DNA from: an uncultured Peptococcaceae bacterium
GTDB taxonomy: Bacteria; Bacillota; Peptococcia; Peptococcales; Peptococcaceae
Assembly: GCA_902462325.1 (NCBI GenBank)
Contig: CABQBF010000061.1
Coordinates: 1-13,837 of the forward strand
Direction of reading: 5' to 3'
Length of the DNA: 13,837 bases
The translations under genes were made by a program, and so were the position numbers. Positions 5,814-13,285 of the stretch are shown here, one piece after another. Position 1 is the first letter of the stretch. Each line of letters begins with the position of its first letter. The notes below the pieces were generated by a model. It searched no databases. It had not been told where the DNA came from and was given only the letters and a program-made list of their open reading frames with translations.

Positions 5814-7265
5814 ATGCAGGTAAAAAAAGAGTTGCGGGAATGGTTTGGCAATGCCAGAGGCGATATTTTAGCCGGGCTGGTATCATCCTTTGCGGTCATT
5901 CCTGAGGTAGTAGGGTTTTGTATTGTAGCGGGGATTAGCCCTATGATGGGGTTATACGCTTCCTTTTGGCTGACGGTGCTGATGGCCTTTTTGGGCGGCC
6001 GTCCGGCTATGATTTCAGCGGCAGCAGGGTCTATGGCCCTGGTCATTGTCAGTCTGGTGCGGGATTACGGCGCCCAATATTTGATGGCGGCCACTATTTT
6101 ATGTGGGTTGATTATGTTGCTTTTGGGTGTATGCAAGGTGGGCAATTTGATTAAGTTAATTCCAAACAGCGTGCAGATTGGCTTTGTCGATGCGTTGGCG
6201 ATTTTGATTTTTATGTCTCAGCTAGGCAATTTTCAGGGAGAATGTTGGCAGATGTACGGCTTAGTGGCGCTGGGGATTGCCATTATCTATTTATTTCCAC
6301 GGATAACCAAAGCGGTACCGTCCACGTTGGTGGCGGTTATTGTGGTAACAGCTATTGCGATTGTCTTTGACGCGCCGGTGCGCACAATTGGCGATATGGG
6401 CAGTATCACAGCGGCATTGCCGCCTTTCCATATTCCGGAAGTGCCGTTTACTATGGAGACCTTTCTGATTATTTTGCCCTATTCAGTGTCTTTGGCTTTG
6501 GTAGGACTGGTGGAAACATTGCTTACCTCCAAGGTAATTGACGAAATGACCGATACCGAAGGGGATCGTAATCGGGAATGCCGAGGCCTGGGTATTGCCA
6601 ATATCGTTTCCGGCTTTTTCAGCGGCACCTGCGGCTGTGCCATGATTGGACAGGCCATCGTGAATGTCAACTCCGGTGGACGGGGACGGTTATCTAATTT
6701 TGTATCCGGGACCTTTTTGATGGTATTAATTTTTATCTTAAATGATTTGATGGTACAAATTCCCTTAGCAGCTCTGGTTGCTGTGATGATTACCGTATCC
6801 ATTGCCACCTTCGACTGGGATTCGCTGCGCCGTTTAACCAGAATGCCCCGCACCGATGCCTTGGTGATTGTGCTGGTGGTGGCTATTGTAGTGGCAACCA
6901 ATAATCTGGCTTATGGTGTAGTGGTGGGTTTGGTGCTGACCGCCATTTTCTTTGCGGTGCAGATGTCTAAAATTGGCGTTGAAACCAAACGGGAAGGCAG
7001 TACTGTCACCTATGCAGTGAAAGGACAGATTTTCTTTGCCTCGACAGAGCCATTGCTGAATGCCTTTGATTTTCACGACAGCGCCCAAACTGTTGTACTG
7101 GATTTTTCTTGTGCCCGTTTATGGGACGAATCGGCGGCTACTGCACTGAAAAAGGCTATCAACAAATTTGAAAGCTGCGGCAAGCAGGTGCAAGTACACG
7201 GATTGGATGAAAACAGCGTGACATTGATGCGAACCTTATATGGAAAATCGGAATTGTCAATTTAA
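5814..7265 (+). CDS. SulP-family inorganic anion transporter with C-terminal STAS domain
   Basis: A 483-residue membrane protein of the SLC26/SulP family, which carries sulfate, bicarbonate or other anions. About 390 residues form repeated hydrophobic segments, starting with a SulP-type entry (DILAGLVSSFAVIPEVVGFCIVAGISPMMGLYASF) and including the glycine-rich CGCAMIGQAIVNVNSGGRGRLSNF. The last 90 residues (about 393-483) form a short STAS domain, VTYAVKGQIFFAST then VVLDFSCARLWDESAATAL, with the usual beta-alpha order and a conserved aspartate/serine loop. Known SulP proteins are often 50-80 residues longer. The first transmembrane part is rich in small residues, as expected. ATG 5814 lies 13 bases from AAGGAG, a little far; no better in-frame start is present. 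The substrate is not predictable from sequence. The stop is 12 bases from the next gene. Confidence 0.93.
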   Translation: MQVKKELREWFGNARGDILAGLVSSFAVIPEVVGFCIVAGISPMMGLYASFWLTVLMAFLGGRPAMISAAAGSMALVIVSLVRDYGAQYLMAATILCGLIMLLLGVCKVGNLIKLIPNSVQIGFVDALAILIFMSQLGNFQGECWQMYGLVALGIAIIYLFPRITKAVPSTLVAVIVVTAIAIVFDAPVRTIGDMGSITAALPPFHIPEVPFTMETFLIILPYSVSLALVGLVETLLTSKVIDEMTDTEGDRNRECRGLGIANIVSGFFSGTCGCAMIGQAIVNVNSGGRGRLSNFVSGTFLMVLIFILNDLMVQIPLAALVAVMITVSIATFDWDSLRRLTRMPRTDALVIVLVVAIVVATNNLAYGVVVGLVLTAIFFAVQMSKIGVETKREGSTVTYAVKGQIFFASTEPLLNAFDFHDSAQTVVLDFSCARLWDESAATALKKAINKFESCGKQVQVHGLDENSVTLMRTLYGKSELSI

Positions 7266-7277
7266 TTAGGAGGATGG

Positions 7278-8333
7278 ATGATGTTGACTTTAGTAGCGCC
7301 GGGGCCAAAATTGATTGCTGTGCGAACGACCCAGCAGTCGGCGATGGTGCAATATTTAACAGCGCACTTTCTGTGTGAACCTATGGCCCAATTAGGTCTG
7401 GGAATAGATACCACCAAAACTTTATGCGTGTTGTGTGTTATCGATGAACTGGCAGGAGAGCAGCAAGTGGTCTATTTGGGCGTTGCTCAGCCTGCCGAAT
7501 ATGTTCTGTGCCATTTAATGGATGGGAAGGCCCAGCAGATGATTACGCACATTCGGGCATTGCCGCCTTCTATTGTATTTAACAGTTTAGGCGAACATCA
7601 GCCGGTGGTGGATAAAATTCAGTCGGAATTTCCCTGTGAATGCTCCGATTGGAGTACGTTGCTATATAAAGAAAATGACGAAGGGGTCATCGTGACCTTT
7701 TTGCTGGAAGATGGACCAGGGCAGCGCAAATTTTATGACAAAGCTCTGTTTGTCCGGCAGGAGTTTACCAGCTTGTTGGCTTATCTGCGCATCCATGCGC
7801 CCCGTTATTTGGCAAAAGCCTTTGCACCCAATGCCTGGCATATGGTGGATTTACGGATTTATGACCGTTACGAGGTATACGATTTGCAGTATAAAAGGCT
7901 GCTCAAAGCCATTCAGGCTCTGAAGCTGGGGTATGTGGTCACAGAAGCTTGGAACAGGGAAATCAGTGCCTTTTCCGACCCAGTAGGCACCTATCAAATT
8001 CGGTTGCTGACTTTTTTGCCGCCGTTGGAGCTGAAAAAAATGTTGATTGCTTTGGAGTACAGTCAGAGTGGCAGTCGAGTGGTAGATTTAGACTTAATCT
8101 GGCATAAAAAGAAAATTTCCTGGAAGGATTTGCTGGATGATAAGGAAACCCGTAAACAGATTAAACAAACAGCGGCGTTTTTTCCAAAATCCAATTTCTT
8201 TGCTGTGCAGAATGATAAGGCTGCTTTGGTGAAATACTGCACAGAAGCGGCAGCAAAGCGGATGGAGGAGACGGACAGGCAGGTACTGCATATATTGGAA
8301 GAGAAAATTGCGGCAAAAGCTTTGGAAGGATAA
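7278..8333 (+). CDS. Unrecognised 351-residue protein in operon with the SulP transporter
   Basis: I do not recognise this family. It starts 12 bases after the transporter's stop with AGGAGG at 7268-7273. Two consecutive ATG codons (7278 and 7281) are possible starts; 7281 has the better seven-base spacing, which would give 350 residues. There is no signal peptide or membrane segment, so a cytoplasmic protein is expected. Residues 1-130 look alpha/beta (LVAPGPKLIAV, LGIDTTKTLCVLCVIDELAGEQQVVYLGVA). The middle has YDKALFVRQEFTSLLAYLRIHAPRYLAKAF and a tyrosine-rich DLRIYDRYEVYDLQYKRLL. The C-terminal part (about 270-351) is lysine-rich and helical. No catalytic motif, zinc site or HTH stands out. 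Operon position suggests a link to anion uptake or its control. No terminator follows before the valS promoter. Confidence 0.85.
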   Translation: MMLTLVAPGPKLIAVRTTQQSAMVQYLTAHFLCEPMAQLGLGIDTTKTLCVLCVIDELAGEQQVVYLGVAQPAEYVLCHLMDGKAQQMITHIRALPPSIVFNSLGEHQPVVDKIQSEFPCECSDWSTLLYKENDEGVIVTFLLEDGPGQRKFYDKALFVRQEFTSLLAYLRIHAPRYLAKAFAPNAWHMVDLRIYDRYEVYDLQYKRLLKAIQALKLGYVVTEAWNREISAFSDPVGTYQIRLLTFLPPLELKKMLIALEYSQSGSRVVDLDLIWHKKKISWKDLLDDKETRKQIKQTAAFFPKSNFFAVQNDKAALVKYCTEAAAKRMEETDRQVLHILEEKIAAKALEG

Positions 8334-8334
8334 A

Positions 8335-8369
8335 AGCAGCAAATCGGCTCTTGACAAGCCTTGGCTGCT
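8335..8369. repeat. Nested inverted repeat around the valS -35 box
   Basis: AGCAGC (8335-8340) pairs with GCTGCT (8364-8369), and inside it GGCT (8346-8349) pairs with AGCC (8357-8360). The inner loop holds the TTGACA of the valS promoter. No T run follows, so it does not look like a terminator for the upstream gene. Confidence 0.4.
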
Positions 8370-8379
8370 GTGCTATTCT
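8351..8379 (+). promoter_or_regulatory. Promoter of the valS T-box transcript
   Basis: A consensus TTGACA (8351-8356), 17 bases, then TATTCT (8374-8379) preceded by TGC, an extended -10. The start site should be near 8386, giving a leader of about 325 bases before the valS start codon, all of it accounted for by the T-box element. Confidence 0.8.
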
Positions 8380-8420
8380 GTGAAAATAATCAAGAAAAAT
8401 GAAAACTGTGTATCATCCTA

Positions 8421-8674
8421 GATGGGGAGGAGTACAGTGTGAAGCTGTCACAAGAGAGGAAAATCTTGGCTGTGAGTTTTCCGGCAGCGGCATTGGAAGG
8501 TAGCCCCGGAGATACAAGGCTCAACGGACAGTGCTGGTTATGTACTGTGTTAGTAGGTTTTGTCGGGTAAGCCCGTTACAGCGGAGAGTGCTTGGTTTGT
8601 TTTAAGCCAAGAACAAAGGTGGTACCACGGAGGCTGCGCTTTCGTCCTTTTTTGAGGATGAAAGCGTTTTTTTT
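8421..8674 (+). ncRNA. T-box riboswitch leader of valS, valine specifier GTA
   Basis: Recognised from three parts. Stem I: GGGG (8424-8427) pairs with CCCC (8504-8507), with AGTA at 8431-8434, AGAG at 8454-8457 and the distal GGCTGTGAG-type loop (8468-8476). Middle: the CGGGTAAGCCCGTTACA block (8564-8580), common just downstream of stem I in T-boxes. Antiterminator: the conserved T-box AGGTGGTACCACGG (8617-8630). The specifier is read as GTA (8500-8502), followed by a purine and the stem I base, which fits valine. TGGT (8620-8623) would pair with the ACCA end of tRNA-Val. Uncharged tRNA-Val is expected to stabilise the antiterminator and allow valS transcription. Confidence 0.93.
8636..8674 (+). 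terminator. Regulated terminator of the valS T-box
   Basis: A twelve-base stem (8637-8648 with 8655-8666, one G-U pair), loop TTTTTG and eight T (8667-8674). It lies a few bases after the T-box sequence and is the alternative to the tRNA-stabilised antiterminator. Confidence 0.92.
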
Positions 8675-8710
8675 ACAGTTTTATAAAATACGCTGAAAGG
8701 AGCAGAAGCA

Positions 8711-11362
8711 ATGGACGAAAGTAAAAATTTATCAAAGGTTTACGATCCAAAACAGGTAGAGGAACATTGGTATTCTGTTTGGGAACAGAATAAATATTTT
8801 GCCGGCAAAATGGAGGAGGGAAAAGAGAATTTCTCCATCGTGATGCCGCCGCCAAACGTAACCGGCAAGCTGCATATGGGACATGCCATGGACAACACCA
8901 TGCAGGATATTCTGGTGCGGTATAAACGGCTCTGCGGCTTTAATACGCTGTGGGTACCCGGTACCGACCATGCCGGCATTGCCACTCAGGCGAAAGTAGA
9001 AGCCCAATTAAAAGAGGAAGGTACCGATCGCTATGAAGTAGGCCGGGAAGAATTTTTGCGCCGTACTTGGGCTTGGAAAGAAGAATATGGCAATACCATC
9101 ACCACCCAGTTACGCAAGCTGGGCAGCTCCTGCGACTGGGACCGGGAACGGTTTACTATGGATGAAGGCTGCTCTCATGCAGTTCGGGAAGCCTTTGTGC
9201 GCTTATACAACAAAGGCTTGATTTATCAGGGCAATTATATTGTTAACTGGTGCCCTCACTGCCAGACCACCATTTCCGATATTGAAGTGGAACACGTAGA
9301 CCAGGAAGGGAAAATCTATTATTTCCGCTATCCTACCGAGGATGGCAGCGATAGCATTGAAATTGCCACCACCCGTCCGGAAACTATGCTGGGTGACACG
9401 GCGGTAGCTGTCCATCCTGATGATGAACGGTACCAGCATCTGGTAGGCAAAAATTTAGTGCTGCCAGTGGTAGGCCGTGTTATTCCAATCATTGCTGACG
9501 AATATGTAGAAAAAGAATTTGGTACCGGCGCAGTAAAAATTACGCCAGCCCATGACCCCAACGACTTTGAAGTGGGTAACCGCCATAATCTGCCCCAGGT
9601 AGTGGTTATCGACAAGCAGGGTAAGATGAACGAGCTGGCCGGTAAATACGCTGGCATGGACCGTTACGAATGCCGCAAGCAGTTGGTAGAGGATTTAAAA
9701 GCTAGCGGCGTGTTGACCAAAATAGAAGACCACAACAATTCGGTGGGCCATTGCTATCGCTGCCATACAGTCATTGAGCCGTTAGTCAGCAAGCAGTGGT
9801 TCGTAAAAATGGAACCGCTGGCCAAGCCTGCTATTGAAGCGGCCCATACCGGTGCAGTCAACTTTGTACCCGAACGGTTTACTAAAATCTATTTGGGCTG
9901 GTTAGAAAACATCCGTGACTGGTGTATTTCCCGTCAACTGTGGTGGGGCCATCGCATTCCGGTGTGGTATTGTCAGGACTGCGGTGAAGTGATGTGCAGC
10001 ACCACCGATGTAGATACTTGTACCAAGTGCGGCTCCAAGCATGTTGAACAGGACCCCGATGTGCTGGATACCTGGTTCAGTTCCGGCTTATGGCCATTCT
10101 CTACCATGGGCTGGCCAAAGCAGACTCAAGAGCTGGAAACCTTTTATCCCACCAGCGTATTGGTGACTGGCCGTGACATTATTTTTTTCTGGGTGGCCAG
10201 AATGCTCTTTGATGCCTTAGAATTTACCGGAAAATCGCCATTCCATGATGTGTTAATTCATGGTCTGGTATTAGACAGCCAGGGTCGCAAAATGAGCAAA
10301 TCGCTGGGTAACGGCATTGATCCTTTGCAGGTAATCGAAGAATACGGCGCCGACACGCTACGCTTTATGCTGATTACTGGCAACACGCCGGGCAACGATT
10401 TACGCTTCCAGAATGAACGGCTGGAAGCTGCCCGCAATTTTGCCAATAAAATTTGGAATGCTACTCGCTTTGTGTTGATGAATTTGGAAGACTATCAGCC
10501 ACTGGCAGAGGAGGACTTGGCGTATACCATAGCGGACCGCTGGATTTTGAGCCGGTTCCACAATATTGCCAAAGACATAACCCGTATGTTGGACAGCTAC
10601 GATTTGGGTGGAGCCGCCAGCGCCTTGTATGACTTTATCTGGAGTGAATTCTGCGATTGGTATATTGAAATGGTAAAACCGAGACTGTATGGCAAAGAAA
10701 GTGAAATCAGCCGTCGCACTGCCCAGCAGGTCATCGCCAGTGTACTGCGGGATACTATGGTGCTGCTGCATCCTTTTATGCCCTTCATCACTGAGGAAAT
10801 CTGGCAGCATCTGCCCCATGAAGGGGAAATCATTATGCTGACCCAGTGGCCGGTTGCCGACGAAGCAAAAATTTCTGCCGAAATGGAAGCCCAGATGGCT
10901 GTGGTGATGGATGTCATCCGCGCAATCCGCAATATGCGCAGCGAAATGAACGTGCCGTTGGGCAAAAAAGCCGATTGCATCATCGCCGCCAACAAGGAAG
11001 AATTGCTGGCAGTTCTGCAGCAGACCGCGCCGTATATCAGCAATCTGGCTACCTTAGAACAGCTGGAGCTGCAGCTGACCTTGCCGGAAAAACCGGAACA
11101 GGCTGTAACCGCCGTTGTACAGGGCATTGAAATCTTCCTGCCGCTGAAGGGCCTGATTGATATGGATAAGGAAATTGCCCGTCTGCAAAAAGAAGTGGAA
11201 AAGGTCAACAAAGAAATCGAACGGCTGGAAAAGAAACTGAACAATGCCGGTTTTGTAGCCAAAGCGCCGGCCGAAGTCATTGCCGGCGAAAAGGAAAAGC
11301 TGGCCAAATATCAGGATAGCAAGGCCGCTTTGACAAGCCGTCTGGAAGGCTATCAGAAATAA
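8711..11362 (+). CDS. valS: Valyl-tRNA synthetase
   Basis: An 883-residue class I aminoacyl-tRNA synthetase that charges tRNA-Val. Seen in order: PPPNVTGKLHMGHAMD with the HIGH signature H55-M-G-H58; the CP1 editing domain with ATTRPETMLGDTAVAVHPDD and GTGAVKITPAHDPNDFEVGNRHNLP, which clears mischarged threonine; cysteine pairs CPHC, CYRC, CQDC and CTKC that may bind zinc; DVLDTWFSSGLWPFSTMGWP; GRKMSKSLGNGIDP with K527-M-S-K-S531; a helical anticodon-binding domain with SRF and EFCDWYIEMVKPRLY; and a C-terminal coiled coil (about 815-880) that grips the tRNA. Length is normal for bacterial ValRS. A GAAAGGAG-type site precedes ATG 8711 by a short spacer. It is controlled by the T-box leader. 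No folC follows, unlike in Bacillus. Confidence 0.98.
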   Translation: MDESKNLSKVYDPKQVEEHWYSVWEQNKYFAGKMEEGKENFSIVMPPPNVTGKLHMGHAMDNTMQDILVRYKRLCGFNTLWVPGTDHAGIATQAKVEAQLKEEGTDRYEVGREEFLRRTWAWKEEYGNTITTQLRKLGSSCDWDRERFTMDEGCSHAVREAFVRLYNKGLIYQGNYIVNWCPHCQTTISDIEVEHVDQEGKIYYFRYPTEDGSDSIEIATTRPETMLGDTAVAVHPDDERYQHLVGKNLVLPVVGRVIPIIADEYVEKEFGTGAVKITPAHDPNDFEVGNRHNLPQVVVIDKQGKMNELAGKYAGMDRYECRKQLVEDLKASGVLTKIEDHNNSVGHCYRCHTVIEPLVSKQWFVKMEPLAKPAIEAAHTGAVNFVPERFTKIYLGWLENIRDWCISRQLWWGHRIPVWYCQDCGEVMCSTTDVDTCTKCGSKHVEQDPDVLDTWFSSGLWPFSTMGWPKQTQELETFYPTSVLVTGRDIIFFWVARMLFDALEFTGKSPFHDVLIHGLVLDSQGRKMSKSLGNGIDPLQVIEEYGADTLRFMLITGNTPGNDLRFQNERLEAARNFANKIWNATRFVLMNLEDYQPLAEEDLAYTIADRWILSRFHNIAKDITRMLDSYDLGGAASALYDFIWSEFCDWYIEMVKPRLYGKESEISRRTAQQVIASVLRDTMVLLHPFMPFITEEIWQHLPHEGEIIMLTQWPVADEAKISAEMEAQMAVVMDVIRAIRNMRSEMNVPLGKKADCIIAANKEELLAVLQQTAPYISNLATLEQLELQLTLPEKPEQAVTAVVQGIEIFLPLKGLIDMDKEIARLQKEVEKVNKEIERLEKKLNNAGFVAKAPAEVIAGEKEKLAKYQDSKAALTSRLEGYQK

Positions 11363-11371
11363 AACAGATTG

Positions 11372-11426
11372 ACCGCCATTAGGAAAGCGGTAGCACATGC
11401 TTATGTAAAAATTACTGATAGCATGT
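11372..11426 (+). repeat. Two hairpins in the valS 3' region
   Basis: ACCGC (11372-11376) pairs with GCGGT (11387-11391), and ACATGCT (11395-11401) pairs with AGCATGT (11420-11426). Neither is followed by a T run. They come before the true terminator and may protect the transcript's 3' end; that role is inferred. Confidence 0.45.
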
Positions 11427-11438
11427 TAATCAGAAGAA

Positions 11439-11491
11439 GAAAAACGCTATGCAACGCATAAATTTGACAATATGCTTGCATAGCGTTTTTC
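11439..11491. terminator. Strong terminator after valS, usable from both strands
   Basis: Arms of 16 bases (11439-11454 with 11476-11491) are perfectly complementary, and after one bulged C an inner GCAT/ATGC pair extends the stem. The outer ends are GAAAAACGC and GCGTTTTTC, so a U tail forms in either direction. It can end valS and also the converging ferritin-like gene, which has no other terminator. Confidence 0.9.
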
Positions 11492-11534
11492 GTTGAGGGA
11501 AACAGAGGGGCAGGATAAGAACTGGAGAAAAAGA

Positions 11535-11582
11535 ATGGAAAAAGTAAAACTAGACAAACTATTTTGTTACTTTAGCTTATAA
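11535..11582 (+). CDS. Possible 15-codon micro-ORF
   Basis: ATG 11535 to TAA 11580-11582 encodes MEKVKLDKLFCYFSL. GGAG (11524-11527) lies seven bases upstream. No promoter is clear and the region is A/T-rich, so chance is a good explanation. The rest of 11492-11652 shows only A/T-rich sequence. Confidence 0.12.
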   Translation: MEKVKLDKLFCYFSL

Positions 11583-11604
11583 ATTAAAATTTGAAACTAT
11601 TTTG
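11556..11604 (+). repeat. Short direct repeat AAACTATTTTG
   Basis: The same 11 bases occur at 11556-11566 and 11594-11604 in the A/T-rich gap between valS and the ferritin-like gene. In such low-complexity DNA this may be chance. Confidence 0.3.
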
Positions 11605-11652
11605 CAAAAATAATTTTATAATTTTATTTTGAAATTTTTGTTTCTTTTTCAA

Positions 11653-12159
11653 TTAAATTGTGGTAAGATAGTCTTGAAAGAAATGGATGTGAATTTCTTC
11701 ATCCAGAACAATACGCTGTAGTACCTTTGTAACACCCGAGTCCTGAATCAGTTTGGACAGGTGGCGGTAGCTGTCAATGGCAGCTTGCTCACCGGCGATG
11801 CTGATATGCAGGGCTTTTTCTATATGACACTGGTATTGCAGTACGCCGCTGCTCCAAAAGGCGGGCCGTTTATAAGGATAGGAGCGGTAAATCGGATTGC
11901 CGCCCAGGGCTGTAATTAGCTTTCCTAATAGGTTCAGATGATGCATTTCTACTTGGGCAATTTTGCGCAGGGCAGCGGCCAAATTGGCAGCATCCTGGTC
12001 TAAAACCCAACTGAAGTACGTATACTGGGTAATGGTTGTCAGCTCGCTTTTGGCTGATGCAAAAACCGACGACAGCATTTGCGCATAGCACAGATTGGGC
12101 TCTGCCACTTGGATGGGCGGATAAGGTTCTGGTGACGCATAAGAAACAGATGCATTCAT
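11653..12159 (-). CDS. Ferritin-like di-metal protein
   Basis: A 168-residue four-helix-bundle protein of the ferritin/rubrerythrin-like superfamily, in the clostridial subgroup with an N-terminal YPPIQVAEPNLCYAQML leader. Candidate di-metal ligands: E39 (SELTTITQYTYF), E71 and H74 (VEMHHL), E124 (AGEQAAIDSYR), E154 and H157 (DEEIHIHFF), that is, two E-x-x-H motifs and two single glutamates. There is no rubredoxin-like cysteine motif, so it is not a classical rubrerythrin. Likely roles are iron binding or oxidation, or peroxide removal; manganese-catalase relatives share this pattern. AGGAGG on the minus strand lies nine bases before ATG 12159. It is divergent from a cation efflux gene 136 bases away, which supports a metal-handling role. 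Reaction and metal are not proven. Confidence 0.88.
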   Translation of the reverse strand: MNASVSYASPEPYPPIQVAEPNLCYAQMLSSVFASAKSELTTITQYTYFSWVLDQDAANLAAALRKIAQVEMHHLNLLGKLITALGGNPIYRSYPYKRPAFWSSGVLQYQCHIEKALHISIAGEQAAIDSYRHLSKLIQDSGVTKVLQRIVLDEEIHIHFFQDYLTTI

Positions 12160-12242
12160 AAATCATGCCTCCTGTAAAAATTTTTTCAGGGATTTTCATT
12201 TATATGCAGCTATCTGTGTTTCTATGCCAGAAGAAAAATAAT

Positions 12243-12273
12243 GCTGCGAAAGGGCAGCTTGCCAGAAACTGGC
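12243..12273 (+). repeat. Two small hairpins in the leader of the cation efflux gene
   Basis: GCTGC (12243-12247) pairs with GCAGC (12254-12258), and GCCAG (12261-12265) with CTGGC (12269-12273) over an AAA loop. They lie just before the GGGAGG ribosome binding site. I found no convincing promoter boxes on either strand of this 136-base gap. The structure is too small for a manganese (yybP-ykoY) riboswitch. Confidence 0.35.
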
Positions 12274-12295
12274 CAACAACAGGGAGGAATTTAAG

Positions 12296-13201
12296 ATGTC
12301 TACATCCACAGAAAAAGCATTAACCATAAAAGTATCCAAAATCAGTATCGCCACCAACATTGGTTTGACTATGATGAAACTGCTTGCCGGCCTTGTGGCC
12401 CATTCGGGCGCTATGGTGGCCGATGCCGTTCATTCGGCTTCCGATGTGTTCGGTTCTTTTTTAGTCATTATCGGCGCCAACGTATCGGGTAAAGCGGCAG
12501 ACCACGAGCATCCGTACGGCCATGACCGTATGGAATGTGTGATTTCTATTATTTTGGCCAATATCCTGCTGTTGGTAGGCGCAGGCATCGGTCTCAGCGG
12601 ATTGGAGAAGATTTTTTCCGGTCATTACAGCGCGCTGGTTGTGCCGGGCCGGCTGGCTTTGCTGGCCGCTGTGATTTCCATTGCAGTAAAAGAGGGCCTG
12701 TTCTGGTATACCCGTATCGCCGCCAAAAAAATCAATTCGGTGTCCTTGATGGCAGAAGCCTGGCACCACCGCTCCGACGCTTTAAGCTCTATCGGTAGTT
12801 TCGCCGGTATCTTAGGCGCTCGCTTGGGCTATCCGGTGTTAGATCCGCTGGCCAGCGTGATTATTGCTATTTTTATTTTAAAAGTAGCATTAGATATCTA
12901 TAAAGAAACTTTAGACCGCATGGTGGACCGTTCCTGCGACGAAGCCACCGAATCGGCCATGCGGCAACTGGTGCGTTCTTATGACGGCGTATTGTCGCTG
13001 GATTTGCTGCGGACGCGGCTCTTTGGTTCTAAAATGTATGTAGAGGTAGAGATTGCCGCCGATGGCAACCAGCCTTTGCGGCAGGCGCACGATATTGCTG
13101 TGATGGTACACAACGGTATTGAAGAAAATTTTCCACTGGTGAAGCACTGCGTGGTGCATGTTAATCCGGTAACCTGCCCAGAATGTTTACAGGAACGTTA
13201 A
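12296..13201 (+). CDS. Cation diffusion facilitator (divalent metal efflux)
   Basis: A 301-residue CDF-family proton/metal antiporter of the inner membrane with six expected transmembrane helices (between about residues 15 and 200) and a C-terminal cytoplasmic metal-sensing domain (about 205-290). The transport site is visible as H46-x3-D50 in helix 2 (DAVHSASD) and H157-x3-D161 in helix 5 (AWHHRSD). HPYGHDRME (72-80) is the conserved cytoplasmic-loop motif. The HD-HD pattern is usual for zinc/cobalt-type members, while FieF/YiiP has DD-HD. The tail ends in CPECLQER with C294-x2-C297, an extra possible metal site. GGGAGG lies eight bases before ATG 12296. Divergent to a ferritin-like gene; followed by a terminator. 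Metal specificity is inferred and uncertain. Confidence 0.93.
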   Translation: MSTSTEKALTIKVSKISIATNIGLTMMKLLAGLVAHSGAMVADAVHSASDVFGSFLVIIGANVSGKAADHEHPYGHDRMECVISIILANILLLVGAGIGLSGLEKIFSGHYSALVVPGRLALLAAVISIAVKEGLFWYTRIAAKKINSVSLMAEAWHHRSDALSSIGSFAGILGARLGYPVLDPLASVIIAIFILKVALDIYKETLDRMVDRSCDEATESAMRQLVRSYDGVLSLDLLRTRLFGSKMYVEVEIAADGNQPLRQAHDIAVMVHNGIEENFPLVKHCVVHVNPVTCPECLQER

Positions 13202-13237
13202 ACAGAAGCATGTGGAAAATCGAAGAAACGATAGCGC

Positions 13238-13270
13238 AAAAAGACCCAGCCAATATCGGCGGGCCTTTTT
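13238..13270. terminator. Two-way terminator between the efflux gene and the 95-residue protein gene
   Basis: AAAAAG (13238-13243) pairs with CTTTTT (13265-13270); inside, CCC pairs with GGG and GCC with GGC around loop AATATC, with one mismatch and one bulge. A5 and T5 flanks allow use from both sides of the converging genes. Confidence 0.8.
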
Positions 13271-13285
13271 CATTTGTAAAAACTG

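Noticed and set aside
10597..11307. A 236-residue open frame on the minus strand
   Set aside because: It lies wholly antisense to the valS coding region, its product is an unusual serine-rich low-complexity protein, and it has no ribosome binding site or promoter. It is a shadow of valS codon use.
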